A DNA stretch of 64,000 bases, taken from positions 124,001 through 188,000 of the forward strand of contig NZ_DIVJ01000010.1 in assembly GCF_002428305.1 (NCBI RefSeq), given 5' to 3'. Within the stretch, counting starts at the first letter, position 1. Every line of letters begins with the position of its first letter. A program made the translations under genes and the position numbers. The stretch comes from Flavobacterium sp. UBA6135 (GTDB lineage Bacteria > Bacteroidota > Bacteroidia > Flavobacteriales > Flavobacteriaceae). Positions 23,946-32,374 of the stretch are shown here, one piece after another. The notes beneath the pieces are model-generated. The model was not told where the DNA came from. It did not search any database and saw only the letters and a program-made list of their open reading frames with translations.

Positions 23946-26900
23946 ATGAGTACAAAATTTACTGAATATAAGAGTCTTGACCTGCCAACAGTTGCTTCAG
24001 AAATCCTTGATTTTTGGAAAAAAGAAGGCGTTTTTACCAAAAGTGTAACCACTCGAGAAAATCAACCGCCGTATGTGTTTTTCGAAGGACCGCCATCTGC
24101 AAATGGATTGCCGGGAATTCACCACGTAATGGCAAGAACCATTAAAGATATTTTTTGTAGATATAAAACCCAAAAGGGATTTCAAGTGAAACGAAAAGCC
24201 GGATGGGATACGCACGGATTGCCGGTTGAATTGGGTACTGAAAAAGAATTAGGCATTACAAAAGAAGATATTGGCGTAAAAATTACCGTTGAAGAATACA
24301 ACGAAGCCTGTAAACGAACAGTGATGCGTTATACAGACGTTTGGAATGATCTTACTGAAAAAATGGGTTATTGGGTAGATATGGAAGATCCGTATGTAAC
24401 CTATAAATCCAAATACATGGAGTCGGTTTGGTGGTTGTTAAAACAGATTTATGACAAAAACTTGTTGTATAAAGGCTACACAATTCAGCCGTATTCACCA
24501 AAAGCCGGAACGGGATTGTCTTCTCATGAAGTTAACCAACCGGGGAGTTACCGCGATGTAACCGATACAACTGTAGTTGCACAATTTAAAACCAAACCCG
24601 AAACCTTACCCAATTTTTTACAAGGATTTGGCGATGTTCATATTTTGGCTTGGACAACAACTCCTTGGACGTTGCCAAGTAATACCGCTTTAACCGTTGG
24701 GTCAAAGATTGATTATGTTTTAATCAAAACTTTTAATCAATATACATTTGAACCAATACAAGTTGTTTTAGCTAAAAATTTGGTCGGAAAGCAGTTTGCC
24801 GGAAAATATTTTATTACAGAAAACGATACGGATTTTACAAATTATAAAGCTGACGATAAAAAAATACCCTATCAAATTATAACGGAATGTAAAGGTGCAG
24901 ATTTAGTAGGTATTCGCTACGAGCAATTATTGCCTTTAGCTTTGCCTTACCTAAATCCTGAAAATGCTTTTAGAGTAATAACCGGTGATTTCGTAACAAC
25001 AGAAGACGGAACAGGTGTGGTTCACACAGCTCCAACTTTTGGTGCAGATGATGCTAAAGTGGCCAAAGAAGCAATTCCCGAAGTACCACCCATGTTAGTT
25101 TTAGATGAGAATGGAACTCCTGTACCTTTAGTTGATTTACAAGGTAGATTCATCAACGGATTGGGTGAAATGTCAGGGAAATATGTGAAGAACGAATATT
25201 ATAACGATGGCGAAGCTCCCGAACGCTCGGTTGATGTTGACATTGCCATTCGTTTGAAAGAAGAAAACAAAGCATTTAAAGTTGAAAAATACGTTCACAG
25301 TTATCCGCATTGTTGGCGAACAGACAAACCGATTTTATATTATCCTTTGGATTCTTGGTTTATCAAAGTTACTGACGTTAAAGAACGAATGTTCGACTTA
25401 AACGATACCATCAACTGGAAACCAAAAGCAACCGGAGAAGGGCGTTTTGGAAACTGGTTAAAAAATGCCAATGATTGGAATTTGTCCCGTTCAAGATATT
25501 GGGGAATTCCATTGCCAATTTGGCGAACAGAAGATAAAACAGAAGAAATTTGCATAGGTTCTGTTGAAGAACTTTACAGTGAAATAGAAAAATCAATTAC
25601 TGCGGGAATTCAAAAAGAGCATCCTTTCAAGGCTTTTGAAGTTGGAAATATGGAAGAAACCAATTATGATTTGGTTGATTTACATAAAAATGTTGTTGAC
25701 GCAATCGTACTGGTTTCACCATCGGGCCAACCCATGAAACGAGAAACCGATTTGATTGATGTTTGGTTTGACAGTGGAGCGATGCCTTATGCTCAATGGC
25801 ATTATCCATTTGAAAATAAAAATTTAATTGACAACAACGAAGCTTTCCCGGCTGATTTTATTGCGGAAGGTGTTGATCAAACCAGAGGTTGGTTTTATAC
25901 GCTTCACGCCATTGGAACGTTAGTTTTTGATAAAATTGCTTATAAAAATGTGGTTTCCAACGGATTGGTGTTAGACAAAAACGGACAAAAAATGTCAAAA
26001 CGATTGGGCAACGCCATCGATCCATTTAAGGCATTAGAAGAATATGGTCCGGATGCTACACGTTGGTATATGATTGCAAACGCAAATCCGTGGGACAATT
26101 TAAAATTTGACATTGAAGGAGTAGCAGAAGTACGACGCAAATTCTTTGGAACACTTTATAATACCTACTCGTTCTTTGCGTTGTATGCCAATATAGATGA
26201 GTTCAACTATTCTGAAGCTGATATTCCTCTGGAAGAGAGACCGGAAATTGACCGATGGATTTTATCAGAATTACATACGTTGATAAAAAATGTAGAAAGT
26301 TATTATGAAGATTATGAGCCAACCAAAGCCGCTCGTGATATTTCTGAGTTTGTACAAGAGAATTTAAGTAACTGGTATGTGCGTCTTTGCAGAAGACGTT
26401 TTTGGAAAGGTGACTATGGGACAGATAAAATTGCAGCCTATCAAACACTTTACACCTGTTTGGTTACCGTTTCAAAATTAGCGGCTCCAATCGCTCCTTT
26501 CTTTATGGACAGGCTTTACAAAGATTTAACACAAGCAACACGTTCAGAAAATTTTGACAGCATACATTTGGCTGATTTTCCAAAGTATGTTGAAAAATAT
26601 GTTGATAAATCATTGGAGAGCAAAATGATGAAAGCTCAAACGGTTTCTTCGTTGGTTTTATCGTTGCGAAAGAAAGAAATGATTAAGGTACGTCAACCGT
26701 TGCAAAAGGTTATGATTCCTATACTTGACGCAAAACAACGTGTTGAAATTGAAGCCATTTCAGACCTGATAAAAGCCGAAGTAAACGTTAAAGAAATTGA
26801 ATTATTAGACGATGCTTCCGGGGTTTTAGTCAAACAAATTAAGCCTAATTTTAAGGCTTTAGGCCCACGTTTTGGAAAAGATATGGGGCTGGTTTCCAAA

Positions 26901-27347
26901 GCGATACAAGAATTTAATCAAGAGCAGATTAATGAATTAGACCGCAACGGAAGTTTGGATATTGAAATTAGCGGAAAAAGTATAACTTTAGCATTGGATG
27001 ATGTAGAGATTTCCTCTCAAGATATTCCCGGATTATTAGTTGCAAATGCTAACGGAATTACAGTTGCTTTAGACATTACAATTACCGATGAATTAAGAAA
27101 AGAAGGAATAGCAAGAGAATTGGTAAATAGAATCCAAAACCTTCGTAAAGACAGCGGATTTGAAGTAACCGATAAAATAAAAGTACAATTGCAAAATAAT
27201 GAAACATTAGAAGCAGCAATTGAGGCGAATATAGAATATGTTAAATCAGAAACACTAACATCAGATTTAGTTTTTGAAAGCGAAATCAAAAACGGTACAG
27301 AAATTGAGTTTGATGCTATTATAACAAAAATATTAATTTCAAAATAA
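23946..27347 (+). CDS. ileS: Isoleucyl-tRNA synthetase
   Basis: An 1133-residue class I aminoacyl-tRNA synthetase charging tRNA-Ile. The HIGH-equivalent is in PPSANGLPGIHHVMARTIKD (about residues 50-69), the CP1 editing domain contains LAWTTTPWTLPSNTALTVG and HTAPTFGADD, and KMSKRLGN lies near residue 680. The anticodon-binding region (about 800-950) includes LSNWYVRLCRRRFWKGDYG. The length over 1,100 and the long C-terminal extension fit the eukaryote-like type of IleRS. A DksA-like gene follows after 7 bp in the same transcript. Confidence 0.97.
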   Translation: MSTKFTEYKSLDLPTVASEILDFWKKEGVFTKSVTTRENQPPYVFFEGPPSANGLPGIHHVMARTIKDIFCRYKTQKGFQVKRKAGWDTHGLPVELGTEKELGITKEDIGVKITVEEYNEACKRTVMRYTDVWNDLTEKMGYWVDMEDPYVTYKSKYMESVWWLLKQIYDKNLLYKGYTIQPYSPKAGTGLSSHEVNQPGSYRDVTDTTVVAQFKTKPETLPNFLQGFGDVHILAWTTTPWTLPSNTALTVGSKIDYVLIKTFNQYTFEPIQVVLAKNLVGKQFAGKYFITENDTDFTNYKADDKKIPYQIITECKGADLVGIRYEQLLPLALPYLNPENAFRVITGDFVTTEDGTGVVHTAPTFGADDAKVAKEAIPEVPPMLVLDENGTPVPLVDLQGRFINGLGEMSGKYVKNEYYNDGEAPERSVDVDIAIRLKEENKAFKVEKYVHSYPHCWRTDKPILYYPLDSWFIKVTDVKERMFDLNDTINWKPKATGEGRFGNWLKNANDWNLSRSRYWGIPLPIWRTEDKTEEICIGSVEELYSEIEKSITAGIQKEHPFKAFEVGNMEETNYDLVDLHKNVVDAIVLVSPSGQPMKRETDLIDVWFDSGAMPYAQWHYPFENKNLIDNNEAFPADFIAEGVDQTRGWFYTLHAIGTLVFDKIAYKNVVSNGLVLDKNGQKMSKRLGNAIDPFKALEEYGPDATRWYMIANANPWDNLKFDIEGVAEVRRKFFGTLYNTYSFFALYANIDEFNYSEADIPLEERPEIDRWILSELHTLIKNVESYYEDYEPTKAARDISEFVQENLSNWYVRLCRRRFWKGDYGTDKIAAYQTLYTCLVTVSKLAAPIAPFFMDRLYKDLTQATRSENFDSIHLADFPKYVEKYVDKSLESKMMKAQTVSSLVLSLRKKEMIKVRQPLQKVMIPILDAKQRVEIEAISDLIKAEVNVKEIELLDDASGVLVKQIKPNFKALGPRFGKDMGLVSKAIQEFNQEQINELDRNGSLDIEISGKSITLALDDVEISSQDIPGLLVANANGITVALDITITDELRKEGIARELVNRIQNLRKDSGFEVTDKIKVQLQNNETLEAAIEANIEYVKSETLTSDLVFESEIKNGTEIEFDAIITKILISK

Positions 27348-27354
27348 TAAGAAT

Positions 27355-27735
27355 ATGACAGATGAAGTAGTACGATACTCTGACACCGACTTGGCTGAGT
27401 TCAAAGAAATTATCTTAAAAAAAATTGAGAAAGCTCAAAATGATTTAGAATTAATCAAAAGTGCCTATATGAACGATTTGAATAATGGAACTGATGATAC
27501 ATCACCCACATTCAAAGCTTTTGAAGAAGGCAGCGAAACCATGTCTAAAGAAGCCAACTCTCAATTAGCAATTCGTCAGGAAAAATTTATCCGCGACTTA
27601 AAAAATGCCCTTTTCAGAGTAGAAAACAAAACTTATGGAGTTTGCAAAGTTACAGGCAAATTAATTTCTAAGGAACGCTTAAAATTAGTGCCGCATGCTA
27701 CTATGAGTATTGAAGCAAAAAATTTACAGCGGTAA
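27355..27735 (+). CDS. DksA/TraR-like protein with a degenerate zinc finger
   Basis: A 126-residue coiled-coil protein of the DksA/TraR family. The long helical hairpin (about 10-85) carries DTSPTFKAFEEGSETMSKEANSQLAIRQ, and the C-terminal finger reads YGVCKVTGKLISKERLKLVPHATM. Only one of the four zinc-binding Cys of E. coli DksA remains; the other positions appear to be Thr, His and Ser. DksA proteins bind the RNA polymerase secondary channel with ppGpp. The acidic tip is not obvious, so direct DksA function is uncertain. It follows ileS by 7 bp and ends at a terminator. Confidence 0.85.
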   Translation: MTDEVVRYSDTDLAEFKEIILKKIEKAQNDLELIKSAYMNDLNNGTDDTSPTFKAFEEGSETMSKEANSQLAIRQEKFIRDLKNALFRVENKTYGVCKVTGKLISKERLKLVPHATMSIEAKNLQR

Positions 27736-27750
27736 CAACTTTACATAACT

Positions 27751-27778
27751 AAAAAAGCTCCAATTTGGAGCTTTTTTT
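27751..27778. terminator. Bidirectional terminator after the ileS operon
   Basis: GCTCC (27757-27761) and GGAGC (27767-27771) flanked by A6 and T7 with loop AATTT. It lies between the convergent dksA-like and LVIVD genes. Confidence 0.8.
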
Positions 27779-27798
27779 ATGTTTGATATGTAATTACA

Positions 27799-29043
27799 TT
27801 AAAAATTCACAACGCTCAATTGTTGCAATGTGAAGTTTGGACCATAGTTGTATTGAATTATTTTATTCATTCCCACAGCAATTAAATGCGAATCCAAAGG
27901 AATAACATCGGTTACTATATCGGCATACGTGTTCTCTAAACTTAGAGCATTACCATTTGTAGCATTAAAAACTTTTAAACCACCATTTTTACAACACACA
28001 TATAAGGTGTTGTTTCTGTGGCCTAAGCCATAAGGTTGTGCAATTAAATAGGTAGAAAGTAATGTTGGATTAGCAATGTTAGAAATATCAATTACATTGA
28101 TTTGATCTTCAATGGCTCCACAAGTAGTACCACCTCTAACAGTAATATAAGCTGTATTTTCATGAACTACCACCGGGTCACAAGCCGTAGCATGCGAAAA
28201 ACCGGAAACATAATAGGGGTTAAATTCATCAGTAGCGTTAAATACAAACATTCCGTTTGTGGCTCCAACAAACAAATAGTTTTTTTGTTTGAACAAGGTT
28301 TCAAATTGGCCACCACCAAACCATTCCGTCATGTAAATAGGACTCACATAAACCGGTTGTAATGGGTTTGAAATATTGATTACATTCAAATGAAACGGTT
28401 CAATCACATACAACGCATTGTTGTTTATTTGAAACCGAGCATACGATCCACCAACACCAACAATACCTCCGGCACCTTGTGCTCCTTCAAAAGCGTCATT
28501 CGCAAAATTCAAATGCATGCCGGTTGGTCTTTTTTTGGTTTCTAAATGATAGCCCACAATGATTTCATTAGCATTTGGCATTACTGTATAATCGTAAAAC
28601 TCTGCTTCGTCAGGGAAAATGGGATAAAAAGAAAATACATTTTGCAAGGTGTTAATTACTGTAATGTTTTGTATGGAAGAAATGTCAAAAGTCACCAAAT
28701 CAACAAAATTATCAGCATATAAATGGTTTCCTTTAACGGCAATGTCATGAACTCCTTCTAAAGCAATAAATGCAATATTTTGCGGACTTGCCGGATTTTG
28801 ATTGTCAAAAATATGAATACCCTCCTCTTGAGCGATGTAAAAAAGGTAATTTTGACTCACATATATTTTACCGTCAGAATTGGTTTCTCGTGCTCCAGTT
28901 ACTGATATTCCGGACCGAATGGCATCCAAACTTTTTACAATTGGAACAGCAAAAACAGCTGTTTCGTTGGAACCATCATCTGAAGTACAGCCTAAAAAAG
29001 GCAAAATCAGCATAAAACAGAAAAAAAAGCGAATAGTTTTCAT
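27799..29043 (-). CDS. LVIVD repeat lipoprotein
   Basis: A 414-residue surface or periplasmic lipoprotein. The signal peptide ends with the lipobox FLGC (Cys19). The body is made of beta-propeller-like LVIVD repeats, for example IHIFDNQNPASPQNIAFI, LNVINISNPLQPVY and INVIDISNIANPTLLSTYL. Such proteins are common in Bacteroidota; their ligands are unknown. The gene stands alone: -7 element TACATTTG at 29073-29080 (minus), terminator shared with the dksA-like gene. Confidence 0.88.
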   Translation of the reverse strand: MKTIRFFFCFMLILPFLGCTSDDGSNETAVFAVPIVKSLDAIRSGISVTGARETNSDGKIYVSQNYLFYIAQEEGIHIFDNQNPASPQNIAFIALEGVHDIAVKGNHLYADNFVDLVTFDISSIQNITVINTLQNVFSFYPIFPDEAEFYDYTVMPNANEIIVGYHLETKKRPTGMHLNFANDAFEGAQGAGGIVGVGGSYARFQINNNALYVIEPFHLNVINISNPLQPVYVSPIYMTEWFGGGQFETLFKQKNYLFVGATNGMFVFNATDEFNPYYVSGFSHATACDPVVVHENTAYITVRGGTTCGAIEDQINVIDISNIANPTLLSTYLIAQPYGLGHRNNTLYVCCKNGGLKVFNATNGNALSLENTYADIVTDVIPLDSHLIAVGMNKIIQYNYGPNFTLQQLSVVNF

Positions 29044-29072
29044 AGCAAAAAAACGTTTATTTAATGGCTATT

Positions 29073-29080
29073 CAAATGTA
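29073..29080 (-). promoter_or_regulatory. -7 element of the LVIVD lipoprotein gene
   Basis: TACATTTG on the minus strand, 29 bp before the ATG. Confidence 0.5.
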
Positions 29081-29171
29081 AATACTTTTTTTTACATAAT
29101 TAACTACAATTGAAACTATTAAAAGTTTCATAACATTAGAATTTTACGCTTTTTTTGTTTGATAATATTGC

Positions 29172-29179
29172 TATTTTTG
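29172..29179 (+). promoter_or_regulatory. -7 element of lspA
   Basis: TATTTTTG lies 18 bp before the lspA ATG. Upstream in-frame TTG codons fall inside or before it and are therefore unlikely starts. A TTTG lies 14 bp upstream, closer than usual. Confidence 0.5.
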
Positions 29180-29197
29180 CAGGATAAATTTTCATCA

Positions 29198-29830
29198 ATG
29201 TCATTAAAGAAAGCAACCCTTCTCATCGTAATCATTTTATTGGTTGATCAAATCTCTAAAATTTATATAAAAACCAATTTTATTTATGGCGAGGCAGGCG
29301 AAATTAAAGTAGCCGAATGGTTTCGAATTATGTTGATTGAAAATGAAGGAATGGCTTGGGGAACGGTTATTCCAGGTGAATATGGAAAATTATTTCTGAC
29401 GGTTTTCAGAATCTTTGCTGTTTTTGGTATTGCTTATTGGTTGTGGAGTTCGGTTAAAACAAAAGCATCCAACTATCTAATTGTTGCTATTTCATTAATT
29501 TTTGCCGGAGCTTTTGGAAACATCATTGACAGTGTTTTTTATGGCGTAATTTTTAACGATAGTTTTCACGCACCGGCTACGCTATTTTCTGAAAATCCTT
29601 ATGGAACGCTGTTTCATGGAAAAGTGGTGGATATGTTATATTTCCCTTTTTGGTCAGGAATTCTGCCGGAATGGTTGCCAATTTGGGGCGGAAAGTATTT
29701 CACTTTTTTTAATGCCATTTTCAACATTGCAGATATGGCCATTTCAACAGGTGTTGGAATTTTGATTGTATTCAATAAAAAAGCATTTGCACCTACAAAA
29801 GAGGTTGAAAATCAAACATCTGAAGCTTAA
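29198..29830 (+). CDS. lspA: Lipoprotein signal peptidase II
   Basis: A 210-residue inner-membrane aspartyl protease that removes signal peptides of lipoproteins. The conserved motifs are ENEGMAWG, GAFGNIIDSVFYG and FNIADMAIS; the Asp in the last two are the catalytic pair. Four transmembrane helices are apparent. The family is usually 150-170 residues; the extra length lies in the loop FHAPATLFSENPYGTLFHGK before the second catalytic region, typical for Bacteroidota. Its 3' end overlaps the convergent cyclo-ligase gene by four bases. Confidence 0.95.
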   Translation: MSLKKATLLIVIILLVDQISKIYIKTNFIYGEAGEIKVAEWFRIMLIENEGMAWGTVIPGEYGKLFLTVFRIFAVFGIAYWLWSSVKTKASNYLIVAISLIFAGAFGNIIDSVFYGVIFNDSFHAPATLFSENPYGTLFHGKVVDMLYFPFWSGILPEWLPIWGGKYFTFFNAIFNIADMAISTGVGILIVFNKKAFAPTKEVENQTSEA

Positions 29831-30390
29831 AAGCTATAAATTTCTTCAGGAGTAACACAATAATTTAATTGGATATCTCTCTCATCAAAATCAGCAATTG
29901 CTGTTTCAGGAGCAAAAAAAGACAGCCCAACTTTTATCGTTTCAGGCTTGCATTCCGATAAAAAGCGATCATAAAATCCTTTTCCGTATCCCACCCGATG
30001 ACCGTTTTTATCAAAAGCTAAAAGCGGTACAAAAACCACGTCAATCTTACTAGTAGGCACTTCCAAACCGTCAATAGGTTCAGGAATTCCGTAATCGTTT
30101 AGTTTTATTTTTGTGTTGTCAGTCAACAAAAAATGATTCATTTTTCCGGTTTCAAAATCACTTTTCGAGATTACAATTTCTTTATCTTTTCCGCCTAAAA
30201 TTTGAAGGATGTACTCCGTATTTATCTCTTTTTGTTTTTCAATAGAAAGAAATAAATGATAATAGGTTTTTTGCCAAATGGCTAATTTCAGAAGTTGATT
30301 GGCAATTGCCAAACTTTTCTCCTCCAATTCTTCGGGAGAAAGCAGACTTCTTAAATCTTTGTATTTTTTGCGTATTTCTTTTTTATTCAT
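29827..30390 (-). CDS. 5-formyltetrahydrofolate cyclo-ligase
   Basis: A 187-residue enzyme converting 5-formyl-THF with ATP to 5,10-methenyl-THF. The family's N-terminal NKKEIRKKYKDLRSLLS and the substrate/ATP motif RVGYGKGFYDRFLSE are present, and the loop VFVPLLAFDKNGHRVGYGKG is well conserved. It overlaps the lspA end tail-to-tail and is divergent from uvrC with 115 bp between the starts. Confidence 0.95.
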   Translation of the reverse strand: MNKKEIRKKYKDLRSLLSPEELEEKSLAIANQLLKLAIWQKTYYHLFLSIEKQKEINTEYILQILGGKDKEIVISKSDFETGKMNHFLLTDNTKIKLNDYGIPEPIDGLEVPTSKIDVVFVPLLAFDKNGHRVGYGKGFYDRFLSECKPETIKVGLSFFAPETAIADFDERDIQLNYCVTPEEIYSF

Positions 30391-30424
30391 TTGGTAAATG
30401 TAAAAAAGTTAAAAGAAACCAATG

Positions 30425-30456
30425 TTTGTTTGGTGTCTTTTTTAAAGTTAAATTTG
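30425..30456 (+). promoter_or_regulatory. uvrC promoter
   Basis: TTTG (30425-30428), 20 bp, TAAATTTG (30449-30456), 49 bp before the uvrC ATG. Confidence 0.55.
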
Positions 30457-30505
30457 TTTTGAAAATGCAGCAGAGTAACTTTTTTAATTGCTGCGAAACT
30501 GTAAA

Positions 30506-32305
30506 ATGAATAGCCCAACTTTAGAACTTCAACTTCAAACGCTACCTGACAATCCGGGAGTTTATCAGTATTATGATAAAGAAGGCAAAATTTTATATGT
30601 TGGAAAAGCCAAGAATTTAAAAAAACGGGTTTTGTCCTATTTTACCAAATCTCATGATAATTATAAAACCGCTGTTTTAGTAAAAAAGATTGTAGAAATC
30701 AGACATATTGTTGTGGTTAGCGAACAAGATGCATTGTTGCTGGAGAACAATCTGATAAAAAAATTACAACCTCGATACAACATCAACCTTAAAGATGACA
30801 AAACCTATCCGTGGATTTGCATCAAAAAAGAACCGTTTTCACGCATTTTTCCCACTCGAAAAATGATTAAAGACGGCTCAGAATATTTTGGCCCTTATAC
30901 CAATTTTAAAACGGTAAACACATTACTGGATTTAATTAAGGAATTGTATCCGCTGCGAACTTGTAATTATGATTTGAATGAAAACAACATCAAAAATCAT
31001 AAATATAAAGTTTGTTTAGAATATCACATTGGCAATTGCAAAGGACCTTGTGAAGGTTTGGAAACGTTAGAAAATTATCAAACTCAAGTGGACGCCATCA
31101 GAGAAATTTTGAAAGGAAATTTTAAAGAAAGCTTACGAACGTTCAAACAAAAAATGAATGCTTTTGCTCAAAATATGGAATTTGAAGAAGCTCAAAAAAT
31201 AAAAGAAAAAATAGATATCTTAGAAAATTATCAAGCCAAATCAACCATTTTAAATCCTAAAATATCCAATATTGATGTGTTTTCTATTGTTTCAGATGAA
31301 ACAATGGCCTATGTTAATTTTCTTCAAATTTCACACGGGGCAATTATTCGTTCGCATACGTTGGAAATGAAAAAGAAATTAGACGAAAGCGATGAGGAAT
31401 TATTAGAATTGGCTGTTGTTGAACTTCGCGAAAGGTTTCATCTTACTTCCAAAGAACTAATTTTGCCTTTTGAATTGGATTTTGGCGATAAAATAAAAAT
31501 TACGGTGCCGCAGTTGGGCGATAAAAAGCACATACTTGAATTGTCACAACGAAACGCCAAATACCATCGATTGGAGCAATTGAAACAAATTCAGATTGTA
31601 GATCCGGAGAGACATACCAATCGAATTATGGCACAAATGCAAAAAGACTTACGCCTTTCTGTTGAGCCGCGTCACATCGAATGTTTTGATAATTCTAACA
31701 TTCAAGGCACGAATCCTGTAGCGGCTTGCGTTGTTTTTAAAGATGGAAAACCCAGCAAAAAAGACTACCGGCATTTTAATATAAAAACCGTTGTGGGTCC
31801 TGATGATTTTGCTTCTATGGAAGAAGTGGTTTATCGCCGCTACAAACGCTTGGTGGAAGAAAACCAACCTTTGCCGCAACTCATCATAATTGATGGGGGA
31901 AAAGGCCAACTTTCGTCAGCTTTAAAAAGTTTGGACGAATTAAACTTGAGAGGTAAAATTGCAATAATAGGAATAGCAAAACGTTTGGAAGAATTGTTCT
32001 ATCCCGGAGATTCTGTGCCGTTATATTTGGATAAAAAATCAGAAACACTCAAAATTATTCAACAATTGCGAAATGAAGCCCACCGATTTGGAATTTCGCA
32101 CCACCGGGATAAAAGAAGTAAAGCTGCACTGCAAACCACGCTTGAAACTATTCCTGGAATTGGCGAGAAAACCATGATTATGTTATTAAAACATTTCAAG
32201 AGTGTTAAAAGATTAGCTCAAGCAACAGAAAATGAAATTTCTTCGGTTGTAGGTATGTCAAAAGCCAAAAAAATTTACGAATTTTACAACTCAACAAATA
32301 AATAA
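30506..32305 (+). CDS. uvrC: Excinuclease ABC subunit C
   Basis: A 599-residue nuclease of nucleotide excision repair that makes both incisions around UvrAB-bound lesions. The GIY-YIG domain spans about 8-95 (NPGVYQYYDKEGKILYVGKA), the UVR motif about 200-235 (FAQNMEFEEAQKIKEKIDIL), the RNase H-like nuclease about 380-530 (IECFDNSNIQGTNPVAACVV, IIDGGKGQL) and a helix-hairpin-helix lies at the C-terminus (TIPGIGEKTMIMLLKHF). The ATG giving MNSPTLELQLQTLPDNPG fits better than an upstream TTG. Confidence 0.97.
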   Translation: MNSPTLELQLQTLPDNPGVYQYYDKEGKILYVGKAKNLKKRVLSYFTKSHDNYKTAVLVKKIVEIRHIVVVSEQDALLLENNLIKKLQPRYNINLKDDKTYPWICIKKEPFSRIFPTRKMIKDGSEYFGPYTNFKTVNTLLDLIKELYPLRTCNYDLNENNIKNHKYKVCLEYHIGNCKGPCEGLETLENYQTQVDAIREILKGNFKESLRTFKQKMNAFAQNMEFEEAQKIKEKIDILENYQAKSTILNPKISNIDVFSIVSDETMAYVNFLQISHGAIIRSHTLEMKKKLDESDEELLELAVVELRERFHLTSKELILPFELDFGDKIKITVPQLGDKKHILELSQRNAKYHRLEQLKQIQIVDPERHTNRIMAQMQKDLRLSVEPRHIECFDNSNIQGTNPVAACVVFKDGKPSKKDYRHFNIKTVVGPDDFASMEEVVYRRYKRLVEENQPLPQLIIIDGGKGQLSSALKSLDELNLRGKIAIIGIAKRLEELFYPGDSVPLYLDKKSETLKIIQQLRNEAHRFGISHHRDKRSKAALQTTLETIPGIGEKTMIMLLKHFKSVKRLAQATENEISSVVGMSKAKKIYEFYNSTNK

Positions 32306-32374
32306 ACTATTTTGAGAAGAATTGAAACTGCCTTTTTGAATTTTATTGTGGCAATTTTGTTTCAATTGAAATGG

